NCBI GenBank assembly: GCA_019448385.1
Contig: JAGTXO010000001.1
Span: 682,001 to 746,000, forward strand
Source of the DNA: Diacronema lutheri
Lineage: Eukaryota > Haptophyta > Pavlovophyceae > Pavlovales > Pavlovaceae
DNA length: 64,000 bases
Direction: 5' to 3'
The translations under genes were made by a program, and so were the position numbers. Of this stretch, positions 9,297 to 19,600 are shown one piece after another (position 1 is the stretch's first letter; every line of letters starts with the position of its first letter). A model generated the notes under the pieces. The model made no database searches and was not told the DNA's origin. It saw only the letters and a list, made by a program, of their open reading frames with translations.

Positions 9297-11418
9297 ATGC
9301 CTGCGGCCGCTCACCGGCGGTGGGCTCGCGCGTGTGTCGTGGCAGCGTTGTTTGGCGCGGCGTGGGCACGTCCGACCGTGCGCGACGTGAAGACCCTATC
9401 CGAGTGGAAGAAGCTGCTCAAGCACCACGCGGAGAACACGGGCCTGCCCGTTATCGTCGACTTCTACTCGGACGGGTGCGGCCCGTGCCGGATGATCGCG
9501 CCGCACTATAAGCGGCTTGCGGAGGAGTACAAGGATCGCGCGGTCTTCGCCAAGGTGGATGTCAATTACAACCATCAAGTCTCGTCCGAGCAGATGATCC
9601 GCTCGATGCCCACCTTCCAGATGTACCTCTTTGGCAAGAAGCGCGACCAGTTCTCGGGCGCGGACATCAACCGCATCCGGGCGACGGTCGCAGATCTCGT
9701 GAGCGAGTCGAAGAAGAAGAACGTCGAGGTGACGTTCGATGCTTTCAAGGCGTTTTACGCCGAGGTGGCGCCCGACAAGCTCGGCGACGACGGCAAGCTG
9801 CAGCAGCTGCTCGACCGCAACGGCGTGGGCGGCGGGCCAGGCCATTACGCGCTTGTCGAGGCACTCAAGAAGAAGTACGACGGCAAGGCGCCAAAGGCGC
9901 GGCCGAGGACGGTCGCCGAGAGCACCAAGTCCGAGCCGGCCAAGCCAGCCAAGCCGGCCGAGCAGCCCGACTGCAAGCAGGTCTCCGCCACCGAGCCGAG
10001 CCTGCACCTCGCCTCCGTCGCGCAGCTTGAGGCCGAGCTCGAAAGGCGGCGCGAGGCGGAGGAGGAGCGCAAGTTTGAGGCGGCGTCGGACGACGACGAC
10101 GACGAAAGCATGCACTCCTTCCCCGTGTACAACGCGACGACCGCGCCCGAGGTTGAGCAGCTCGCCATTATCGGCGCTGGGCCGGCCGGTCTCGCTGCCG
10201 CCATCTACGCTGCACGCGCCGGCCTCCGCCCGGTCGTGATCGCGCCGCCCGTCGGCGGCCAGCTGCAGGGCAAGGGCGTGCTCGTGGAGAACTACCCGGG
10301 CGTGAATGGCACGACCGGTCCGGACATCGTCTTCGACATGCAAAAGCAAGCCGCTGAGTTTGGCGCCTTTTTTGAGCAGGACCTTGTCACGGCGGTCGAC
10401 CTCTCGGCCAGGCCCTACGTCGTCAAGGCGCGCGCTGCGCCGTGCGCGCGCGCGTTGCGCCACCGCGTGTTCACGATGGCCACTCGGGCTGTGTCCGCCG
10501 CCGCCGCGCCCTCGCCCGCAGACGAACCAGAGCTTGATCCGTACGCACGCGCTCGTCATCGCGACGGGCGCGGACTCTCGCTGGCTCGGTGTTCCGGGCG
10601 AGTGGGATTTTAGAGGCGCGGGCGTCTCGGCGTGCGCGACGTGCGACGGCTTCATGTACGCGGACAAGCCCGTCGTCGTGATCGGCGGCGGCGACACGGC
10701 GATGGAGGACGCGCTCGTCCTTGCGCGCACGTCGAGCTCCGTGACCGTCGTGCACCGCCGCTCGTCCTTCCGCGCGTCGCGCGTGCTCGCCGATCGCGTG
10801 CTCGCGCACCCAAAGATTCGCGTGCTGTGGGATACGCACGTCGTTGCCTTCGCCGGCAGCCGCGTGAAGGTGCTGCCCAACGGCTTGACCGTTACGCTCG
10901 ATGCGAACGGCGAGCCTGTCGCGGAGGACTTGGGCAAGCTGCGCGTCAAGGAGCTGAAGGCGCGGCTCGACGCGGCGTTGATCGACACGTCGTCCGTCCG
11001 CGACAAGGACGAGCTCGTCCGGCTGCTCCGCGCGGCGCTGAGCGAGGGTGTTGCCGACGCTGGCGAGGAGCGCAACGTGCTCACCGACGTGCGCGTGCGC
11101 ACGGCGGACGGGGAGGAGCGGTCGCTCGAGGTGAGCGGGGCGTTCGTCGCCATCGGGCACGACCCCAACACCAATTTTTTGGTCGGTCACCTGCAGATGC
11201 ACCCCGACGGCTACCTCGTCACGCAGCCCGGCACGACGAGGACGAGCGCCGAGGCCGTCTTTGCGGCGGGCGATGTCGCCGATCGGGTGTACCGGCAGGC
11301 CGTCACGTCGGCGGGCAGCGGGGCAGCGGCGGCGCTCGACGCGGAGCGGTGGCTCTCCGAGCACGGCTTCTGCACGGGCTGCGCGCAGATCCCCGTGCAA
11401 GCGACGCCGACGCTGTGA
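9297..11418 (+). CDS. Thioredoxin - NADPH thioredoxin reductase fusion with SAP-like insert
   Basis: Exons 9297-10427 and 10522-11418 give 675 residues. Order: signal-like N-terminus ([12 protein letters not shown]), thioredoxin domain with CGPC active site ([12 protein letters not shown]), a charged linker with poly-Asp, then thioredoxin reductase with FAD site [17 protein letters not shown], redox pair CATCDG, NADPH site [11 protein letters not shown] and the C-terminal AAGDV FAD motif. Between the NADPH lobe and the end sits [18 protein letters not shown]...[11 protein letters not shown], a SAP-like helical module normally absent. The protein would use NADPH to reduce its own thioredoxin domain. 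The signal suggests ER or plastid. The intron has a GC donor (GTCAAG|GCGCGC); splicing there gives the exact family length. Confidence 0.9.
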
Positions 11419-11580
11419 GTGGGCGAGGCACGGTTGCTGGAGCGTCGGCGAAAGGTGTGGGTATTGGACCCGCCTGTAAGCGTAGTTAGTATAGTATACC
11501 ACGGAGAGGTGAAACCTCCGCGAAACGGCGTCGGCACAACTAGGGAGGATGGCGCGCTGAACGCGACGGCGCTTCAGCTG

Positions 11581-13234
11581 ATGACCTCTTGTTGTGGACC
11601 GACGGTGGACGAGCTCACGAGGGAATACACGCTCGGCTATGTACTCGGCAAGGGGAAATTCGCCGTCGTGCGCGCGTGCCGCCACAAGGCTACGGGTGCG
11701 CGCGCGCGCGCGCGCGCGCGGAAAAGCGCGCGGCGCCAGCGGGCCGCGGGCGCTCCGGGGCGGCCAGCCGAGCGGCGAGGTCCGCCGTGTCGCGCGCACA
11801 TTCGCACAGGCGAGGCCTTTGCGGTCAAGATGATCTTCAAACAGGCGGTGAGCAGGCTACAATCGATCGAGCTCCATTCCGAGGTCGACATCCTCAAAAG
11901 GCTCAACCACCCAAACATCATTAAGGCGCGGCGCCGCTCGTGCGCCCTGGATTGGACGAGGCGCCCGTTTGGGGCGCGCCGACCGTGCTGACGCGTCACC
12001 TTCGCGCCAGCCCTCGTCGGCCGCGCCGCCACGCGCGCGCGCGCGCATGCCTTTGCGGCCGTGCAGCTACACAACGTGTTTGACACGCCGACGCACCTGC
12101 ACATTGTGATCGAGCTCGCGACGGGTGGCGAATTGTTCGACCGGATCATTCATAGGGGACACTACTCGGAGTGCGACGCTGCCGAGCTCGTCATGCAAGT
12201 CGGCAGCGCGCTCCAGTACATCCACGCGCACGGCGTCACGCACCGCGACCTCAAGCCCGAGAACCTGCTGTACGCCAACGCGCTCCCGAACGCGCCCATC
12301 AAGATCACCGACTTTGGGTGCGACGCGCGGCGCGCGGCAGGCGCCACCGCGGACGCGCGCTCAGGTCTTGCCACGTTTCACGCGCGCGGTGCTTGCAGGC
12401 TTGCCAAGCTGCACATGGACGGCGACTCCGTGATGACGACGTCGGTGGGCACGCCCGGCTACGCCGCGCCCGAGGTGATCTCGGGCAAGGACTACGGGCC
12501 GGAGGTGGACGTGTGGAGCCTCGGCGTGATTCTATATATCTTGCTCTGCGGCTATCCGCCCTTTGTGGAGGACGACACGCCCTCGCTCTTTCGCAAGATC
12601 ATGAGGGCGGAGTTTGACTTCCCCTCGCCCGGCGTGTGGGATCAGATCTCGAACGGTGCGCGCGCGAGCGAGAGACGCCGCGGAGCGCCGCTGCGGCCGT
12701 GGCCGGGCGCCAGGACGGCGCTCAGCGCTCACTCGTCCCTTCTTCCCCAACCTCCCCCCCCCCCCCCCCCCAAACGTTCCGTCGCGCCACTCCGCCGCGG
12801 CGCGTGCAGAGGCCAAGGGCGTAGTCAGGTCGATGCTCGTGCTCGACAGGGCCAAGCGGTGCACGGTCGCGCAGCTGCTGCAGGCGCCATGGGTCAGAAT
12901 GGAGACAACGCCCAAGGCGCACCTGCCCACCACCGTTTCGGGCCTGCTGGTCTTCCAAAACGCCCAGCCCCCGCGGCTGCGCACGGCGGGCATGAGCGTG
13001 ATCGCCACGGAGCGCATGAAGCGCGGCTCGGTCGTCGAGCGGCTCGCCGCGCTCCGCAACTCCGTGCGGCGCTCGACGCGCCACTCCACGCGCGCAGCGT
13101 ACGAGACGGTGAGTTCGCTTGCGGCCGCGCCGGCGGGTACGTCGAGCCCGGGCGACGAGGGCGGACGCACGGGAGACGGCCGTTGCGGGCCCGGCGAACA
13201 CGTCGACGACGGGCTTTCGACCGACATCGCTTGA
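11581..13234 (+). CDS. CAMK-family serine/threonine protein kinase
   Basis: Five exons (11581-11695, 11810-11925, 12067-12317, 12399-12655, 12810-13234) give 387 residues. Kinase domain: GKGKFAVV P-loop, AVKMI lysine, HSEVDIL glutamate, ELATGGELFDRI, HRDLKPEN catalytic loop, ITDFGLAKL magnesium loop spanning an intron, and GTPGYAAPEV. Sequence style matches calmodulin-dependent or CDPK-like kinases, but no EF hands follow, and the roughly 100-residue tail is Ser/Arg/Gly-rich. It may be activated by another kinase or by calmodulin through the tail. The second intron has a GC donor (ATTAAG|GCGCGG). The fourth carries an 18-C run. Start is the ATG just before the conserved domain. Confidence 0.88.
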
Positions 13235-13247
13235 GAGCGAGACTACA

Positions 13248-13285
13248 GACAGTGTACACGCGTTTTGACAGTGTACACGCGTTTG
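13248..13285. repeat. 19-bp tandem duplication between convergent genes
   Basis: Two adjacent copies of gacagtgtacacgcgttt plus one base, 18 of 19 identical, each with the palindrome gtgtacac. They fill most of the 57-bp gap between the kinase stop and the AC19 stop. Possible shared 3' processing or termination signal; role unknown. Confidence 0.7.
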
Positions 13286-13291
13286 TCTGCG

Positions 13292-13742
13292 TCATACGCG
13301 TTGGCTCGACTTGGTTTTAAACTCGTCCACTGCCGCAGCGAACGTCTGGTCGATGTGGTCGGCCACCTTGTAGAGCGTGACGAGCGAGTCGAGCAGCACG
13401 TCGGACGCTGGCACGCCCGTGGTCTGGACGCGCACGTTCATCTTGGGCTCTGACGGGTGAGGCACACTATACCCGACGAACGAGACCTGCGGACTGCGCC
13501 ATCGACAGGCGCGGCGACGTGCGATAGCATATGAGAATCGCAGCCGTCGAATGCAACTCGCTGGCTCCGCGCGCTCGCTCCCGCGCCGGGCGCTCGCACT
13601 TTTTCGCGAGGATGTAGCGCACCGCGTTGCCCAGCGTGTGATCTTCGTGCGTAAGGGTGAACGTCGCCTTGGACGCGTCGCTCCCGCTGTCGATCGAGAG
13701 GGTGCGCGTCTCTCGCGGCGCGCCTTCCGGTTCCTCCTCCAT
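13292..13742 (-). CDS. POLR1D: RNA polymerase I/III common subunit AC19 (RPAC2)
   Basis: Small alpha-like subunit of RNA polymerases I and III, pairing with AC40. Exons 13742-13600 and 13493-13292 give 114 residues. HEDHTLGNAVRYILAKNPQ spans the intron and matches the invariant HTLGN-LRY core. FVGYSVPHPSEPKMNVRVQT follows the family GYT-HPSE-KINLRIQT pattern. A helical C-terminus completes the fold. Using the acceptor gcgcag|tccgcag restores the KNPQV sequence; the alternative acceptor 7 bp downstream breaks the frame. Divergent from B9D2 with 71 bp between starts. Confidence 0.92.
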
Positions 13743-13813
13743 GCTGGTTTGGTCCTCGTGTGCGACTCTTTTCCAAAAAGTGGAAGCCGGCGCCCAAAAG
13801 CCGTTGGGCCGGC

Positions 13814-14344
13814 ATGGCCGAGCTGCACGTCATCGGCCAGCTCGTTGGCGCCTCCGGGTTCGACGATTGCCCGAACGTGTTCTGCAAGTGGACGGTGGAG
13901 CATGGCAAGGATTGGGAGTGCATGGAGGGCCTTGCCTCTGGGCAGACCCAGGTCGACTACCCCGCGCACGGCGACGTTGCCGTCTGGCAGCACCCGATCG
14001 ACGTGCACTTCACCGCGAAAGCGGCGCACGGCTGGCCCAAGCTGGTCGTCGAGGTCTGGCACATGGACACGTACGGACGTGCCGACCTCTCTGGCTACGG
14101 TTGCTGCAGCATACCCACGAGCGCGGGCATGCACACCGTGCACATCGCGACGTGGCGCCCGGTCGGGACGCTGCGGCAGCAGTTTAACGCCTTCTTCCTT
14201 GGCGGCTACCCGCAGCTCAAGCACAAGCAGCTGATCAGCGACGCTCGCGAGCGGTACCGGCTCGTCACTGCTGCCGCCGGTGAGGTGCAACTTCAGCTCG
14301 GCATCGTCCTCAAGGACTTTGATCGGTTTGGTGTGTCAATGTGA
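13814..14344 (+). CDS. B9D2: B9 domain-containing protein 2 (ciliary transition zone)
   Basis: Component of the B9/tectonic (MKS) complex that gates the ciliary transition zone. Single exon, 176 residues, the usual B9D2 length. MAELHVIGQLVGASGF, FCKWTVEHG, GQTQVDYPAHGD, HPIDVHF, YGCCSIPTSAG and DFDRFGV are near-identical to animal B9D2. A longer in-frame extension upstream to 13760 is less likely, because the family begins at MAE. This is strong evidence that the organism builds a cilium with a canonical transition zone. Confidence 0.95.
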   Translation: MAELHVIGQLVGASGFDDCPNVFCKWTVEHGKDWECMEGLASGQTQVDYPAHGDVAVWQHPIDVHFTAKAAHGWPKLVVEVWHMDTYGRADLSGYGCCSIPTSAGMHTVHIATWRPVGTLRQQFNAFFLGGYPQLKHKQLISDARERYRLVTAAAGEVQLQLGIVLKDFDRFGVSM

Positions 14345-14421
14345 CACCTCCCCCCACTCCGTTGGTGAAAGCGTCCAGCGCCACGGCCCACGTGGCGCTT
14401 AGCTCTAAATTGTACAACTCA

Positions 14422-16356
14422 TCACGCGGTATGCGATGGCTCCACGCCGTGCTGGTCGGCGTCGCGTGCCTTGTGCAGCTCGTGCGGGGCGACGAGATCG
14501 TCGCCCGCCTTGGACACGCCAGCAAAGCACGTGATCGGGCCGCAGCGCAACCCCGCCTCGTCGTCGCGGCAGAGCGCGACGATCAGGCCGGAGATAAGGC
14601 AAAAGCAGCTCGACGCAAACATGCACGCGCCGAAGCCGAGCGTCGGCGTGCTCGCTGCGTACGAGTAGAGCGCGCCCGACGAGAGCGTGCCGATCAGCCG
14701 GCCGGATGCGTTGGCCTGCGCGCGCGCAGGTGCGTGACGATCGGGATGGCGCATCGGCGCAAGGTCAGCGTACGGTCTGCGCATAAGCCGCCGAGCGCGC
14801 GCACGCGCTCTCATGCGAAGAGAGCGCATACCATGTAGTAAAAGCCCACGTCCGTCGCGACCTGCGCACGCGCGGCGGCACGCACGGTTCGCGAGGTGAG
14901 TGTTGGGTGAGTGCCCGCACACTAGCGCGCACACACGCGCTCGCGCACGCGCCACATGGCGTGGGTCCCGCCGGCTGCATCGGCGCGCCGCGCCCACCTT
15001 ATCGCCCGCCGCGTAGCGCACGACCAGGTAGGAGTGAACTGACGAATTGACGGCGAAGACGAGCGCAAACACGACGATGCCGCCGACGAGACTGGCGACC
15101 ATGCGCGGCACGTCGCGCTCGTTGAAGATGGGCGAGAGCGTGGTCGCAAAGCCAAGGCCGAGCGTGATCGGGATGAGGAGCAACGCCCAGAGCACCGCGA
15201 CGTACTTGTTGGGCGGCGTCTGGCGCAGCGGCGAGATGACGAGCTGCGGCGTGTAACTCTGCGTCTGCCCGTACAGGATGATGTAACCGGCGAGGAACGC
15301 GCCCACCAGGTTGCGCGCGAGGCCTGGGCCGTGAACGGCGTCGCGTAGGAAGAAGGGCAGCGGCACTTCGAACCACAGGTCGCGCGAGCCGAAGAGGAAG
15401 CAGCGCGCCAGGCTGCGGCGCGAAGCGGTCCCGAGCGGCGCGCGGGGCACGCCCATGTGACGGGTGCACGCGTGCGCGCTTGCGCGCGCCGAAGGGCGGG
15501 CGAGGCGCGCACGAGAGCATATTGAGGTTGTAGTTCGGGTTGAAGAGGATCTGCTTGAGCGAGGCCGGCTTCTTCTTCGCCGTGCCCAGGTTCTTGTCCA
15601 GCCCGAAGAGCGCCCACGGGAACGCGAGGAGCACAAGGCCGATCATCACCGCGAGCGAGACGAAGTAACCGATCGCCGGGTTCGGGTGCGAGTCAAGCAG
15701 CGCGGCGCCGAGGAAATAGCCGACGCCCTTGAGCGCGTTCTTCCAGCCCGTGAGCAGCGAGACGAGCTTGAACAGCTTGGTCTGCTGCGCGTCGGGCGTG
15801 ACGAGCTTGGTGACCGTCTTGCCGCCGAGCTTTGTCAGGTCCTTTGCGACGCCGCACAGCATCTGCGCGAGCGTGACGAAGACAATCGCGGTGCTCTTCT
15901 GCCAGTCCGTCTGCCAGCCAAAAAGCATGCCGAGCCCGCCGATCTGCAGCGCGAGCCCCACGTTGAGTGTCCACCGGATGCCCCAGCGGTCGCCAAGCAT
16001 GCCCGCCGCAATGTTGGTCACGACGCCCGCGAGCTCGTAGAGCGTGAACATGATAGCAACTTCCTACACGCCGTATCAGAAGGCGTGGCATGGCGTGAGG
16101 TGGGCATGCCGGCGCGCGCGCGCGCATTTCCCCCACGGACGCGCGCGCGCCGGCGGCGCGGCCGGCGCACCATGGCCGTGAAGCCCTGATTGTAGGCGTG
16201 CAGCAGGACGATCATGCGCACGCCGCCATCAGTGATCGTGAAGAGCAGGTAGCTGATCGAGATGACGATGAACGGCATCAGCACATTCTTCGGTGCGCTC
16301 CCCGTCGCGCCGCCCGCGGCCGTTGAAGGGGGCTCGTCGGCCACTCGCATGGCCAA
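14422..16356 (-). CDS. ArsJ-like major facilitator transporter
   Basis: Exons 16356-16171, 16063-15513, 15412-14998, 14861-14832 and 14715-14422 give 491 residues with about 12 hydrophobic segments. FTITDGGVRMIVLLHAYNQG, LYELAGVVTNIAAGMLGDR, GVAKDLTKLGGKTVTKL, GWKNALKGVGYFLG, ARCFLFGSRDLWFEVPLPFF and YYMANASGRLIGTLSSG match the bacterial ArsJ family. There, ArsJ exports 1-arseno-3-phosphoglycerate made by GAPDH from arsenate. The tiny 30-bp fourth exon (VATDVGFYYM) was placed by that homology. All introns are GT-AG. No arsenic gene neighbours are present, so the substrate in this alga is inferred. N-terminal targeting is not evident. Confidence 0.82.
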
Positions 16357-16610
16357 AAAGGGGTTCGCGAGGCCTTCTGAACCTTCTGCCGGTTCTTCGG
16401 AGCTTCGGTCCGACGGGGAGTTCGCGCCCGGACTATCTGGCGGTTTTTCTCAGCCTTGGTCCGTCGGCGAGTCCAGGCGTATGTATGCCCGGACTGCCCA
16501 ACGGTGACCTTCAGCCCGCTGAAAGCTGGGCGCTGGCGCGCGTGTCGGCGCAATGCATGCGCACAAGCTCGGCGCGGTGGTTCAACTGGCGACGCCGTCG
16601 CTTCTCATCG
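16357..16610. other. Intergenic region with imperfect direct repeat
   Basis: 254 bp between the ArsJ-like start and the Armadillo-protein stop, both on the reverse strand. It contains two related blocks, ggtccgacggggag (16409-16422) and ggtccgtcggcgag (16458-16471), each followed downstream by gcccggact. This would be the ArsJ-like promoter. No other feature seen. Confidence 0.45.
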
Positions 16611-19600
16611 CTAGTGGGCCAAGTTTGCGTTGCTCGCCGGCCTCGCAAACTCGGCCGCCTTGTTCGCCACACGTGTCGCCATCTGCGCGGCGCCGCGCAC
16701 CAGCTCGACATTGCTGTGCTCGCCGCGCGCGTCGAGGCGCAGAGCCTTTGCGTCAAGGTTCACTTTGCGCACGTCCTGGGTGAGCGCGGTGTCGGCGGGG
16801 CGCAGCTTCCAGTCCTTGCGGGTGACCTGCCCGTCGCCGTCTCGGTCGATCCGGCCGATCAGCAGCTGGCAGACCAGCTCGATGCTGGCCGCGAGCGGCC
16901 TCCCCTCGGAAGTCTCGTCCAGCTCCCAGTCGCGCTCGTGCGCGCGGTTGAATTTGTGCAGCGCGTGCTCGCCGCCAACGGCCCAGAGGACATCGAAGAA
17001 CTGCGCGCAGTTGCTGATCACGAGCCTTGGCTGGTCGGAAGGCGGCTTCTCCTTGGTCTCGTACGCGGCCTCGAGCGCGCGATAGGCCAGATCGTCGGGC
17101 AGCGGCTTGAAGACGGCGATCCGGCCTAGCGCCTCAAGGAAGTCTACAAAGGTCATAGTCAGCATCTTCTGGCGGCGGCCGACCTGGCGAGCGCAGAACG
17201 GGAGGGGGGAGGGGGGGCGCGGGGGGGGGGGGGGGGGGGGGGGGCGAGAGAGGGGGCAGGTTTGGTGGGTTGGGCATTGGCTGGCGACGGGCACGCGGCG
17301 CGCGCACGCTCGTACGGCTGGCGAACGCGCGCGCGCGCGCACGGCCGCACCTCGTCCGCGACGAAGCAGAGGCTCCAAAAGTAGCACAGGTTGGATTCGC
17401 GCTTGGTGAAGTGCGAGTCGATCATCCGCGCGTCGCGCATCAGCGCGCTCCACTCGGCGAGCGACATTTTGCCGCCGTGCGCAATCAGGCCGTCATCGTC
17501 TGAGGCCGAGTATACGCGGTAGATCTCGCGAAGCGACTTCTCGTACTTGAGGATCGCCTGCACGCGCGCGAGCGAGCGCGAGCGGGCGCAATGCGTCGGA
17601 GTGTGCGCCGCCGCCGACGCGCGCGCGCGCACGGCGCTCGGCGGACGGCGCGCGCTCTCACTGCCTCGGTGCTCTGCCGGTAAAGCTGCTCTTGCCGGAA
17701 GACGGATGGATCGTGCCCGGCAAAGGCGGACATGTTCGGCACAATGTCGCGTGAGAGCAACATCTCGAGCGCGGTGGACACGTCGTGCGTGCGGTTCGTG
17801 CGCACGTACTTTGCGATCGCGATGCGCACGACCACCTGCAGCCACTGGTAGCGCAACAGCGCGCGATCGACGCCGAGCTGTGCGGCCTTGTCGTCGTCCT
17901 TGGGGCACGCGGCGATGAAGATGGTGTCGAGGTCCGCCTGCCGGCAGAAGCGCGACTCCGGCTCGGGTATGCGGCATTCGTCGCAAAAGCGCGTGTACTC
18001 GTTCATCGAGAGCACAAAGTTGTCGTACGCGCTGCCGCGCAGGCAGTAGTACGTGAATACCGAGTAGAGCAGCGCGCACTTGGCTTCGAGGGCTGTGCGC
18101 ACCTCGGCGAGCTCGTCGACTAGCCCGAGCGCGCCGCCATCGTCCTCGAGCGAGATAAGCCGCTGGAAGCGCGCCGATTCGCAGCGCGACCAGTCGAGCG
18201 CAAAGCCGCGCTTGAGCACGTACGCCGTCGTGTAGTAGGCGCGCGCATCGCTCGTCCGCTTGCGCGGCGCGAAGATGGAGGTGTCGAGCGACCACGGCAC
18301 GTTGTCCTCGCCCACGAGCTCGTATCCGTGCTCCTCCGCTGCAGGCGGCCGAAACGGCACGGCGATGAGCATGATCGGCTCCGTCCACAGCGTGCCGTAC
18401 CACGCGTCCGGCCGTGCGCCCGGTAGCGTGTGCTCCTCGGGCAGCGGTGCGGCAATGTGCACGTGCGCGCGCAGCGGCGGCTTGGCGCGCTCGGAGAGTG
18501 CAGGCGGGCGCGGCGGCTGCGGCAATCCGCGCTCGCCCACGTCGGCGAGGCGCGCGAAGGAGCCGGTCGCGTCGGCGGTCGGCTCGTCGGCAGGCTCGTA
18601 CGCGTGCCGCCGGACGCCCGTGTGGTAGCATCGAACGAGCGCGCCGTCGGGCAGCGCGTACTGGCCAAAGGGCGAGTCAGTGGACGCGCCGGGCGGCGGC
18701 GGATCTGCGTCGGACGCGCTGCCGTGCAGCCGCCAGTAGCGCGCGCCCGGGTGCGCGCTCCACGATGCCATCTGGAAGCGCGGGTCGTCCGACTCGTCGC
18801 GCGCCACGACGGCGAACGGCGACGGCCGGTGTGCGGCGGCGGCGAGGAGCCGCGCGGCGGCCGCCTCGTCCGAACGCGCCTCGCGCGGGGGCAGCGCGCC
18901 CTCTGAGCGCGCAAATCGCCAGACGGGTTTGAGGTGGGCGCTCGCGTCGAGTGCCATCACCACGGCGCCAGCGGGCGCCTCGCGCCCCCTGGGCGACAGC
19001 CGCGACGGCGCGTCGACGCCTGCCTTGGGCGGCGCGGCCGGCTCGCCGCCGCCCTTGCCGGCGCCAGCCGCTCGCGCCGGCCTGCCGTCAAGGGCGAGCG
19101 CGTCTGCGTGCGCCGAGCTCAGCGGCCGCGCGCGAGCGGCTGAGGCCGCACCGCCGCCTGGCTCGATCGCGATTGAGACGATCTCGGGGAACCAGCGCTC
19201 GGCCGTGCGCGCGCCCACGCCGCCCAGCGCGTCGAACGACGACGACGCGTGCGAGAGGCATGACGCTGACGAGAAGCGCGACGCGTCGCTCAGTCGGAGG
19301 GACGCGCGCGTTCGGCTGCTCGCGCGCGACGCGTGCGCGCTCGGCGGCCGATGCGCCGATGCGAAGCGCACGGGCGTCAGCAGGCCGGGCGCGCCGGGCA
19401 CAAAGCTCGCCGAGCGGCTGAGCGCGCTCGATGGCCGTGGCAAGCCGCGTGCGCCCCCCTCGGCCGTTGACGGGCGCGCGCGCGCGCGCGCGAGCGCCGG
19501 CGGGGACGCACGCGAGCCGACGAGCGGTGGATGCAGCGCGCTCGCGCCCACACGCGAGCCCGCGGACGCGAGCGCGCCGATCCGCGGCGCTGCCGTCGCG

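Noticed and set aside
11485-11530. tRNA-like stretch with a ttagtatagt motif and a small hairpin upstream of the kinase
   Set aside because: The ttagtatagt resembles a tRNA D-arm, but the anticodon stem does not pair properly and no T-arm sequence (GTTCRANNC) follows at the right spacing.
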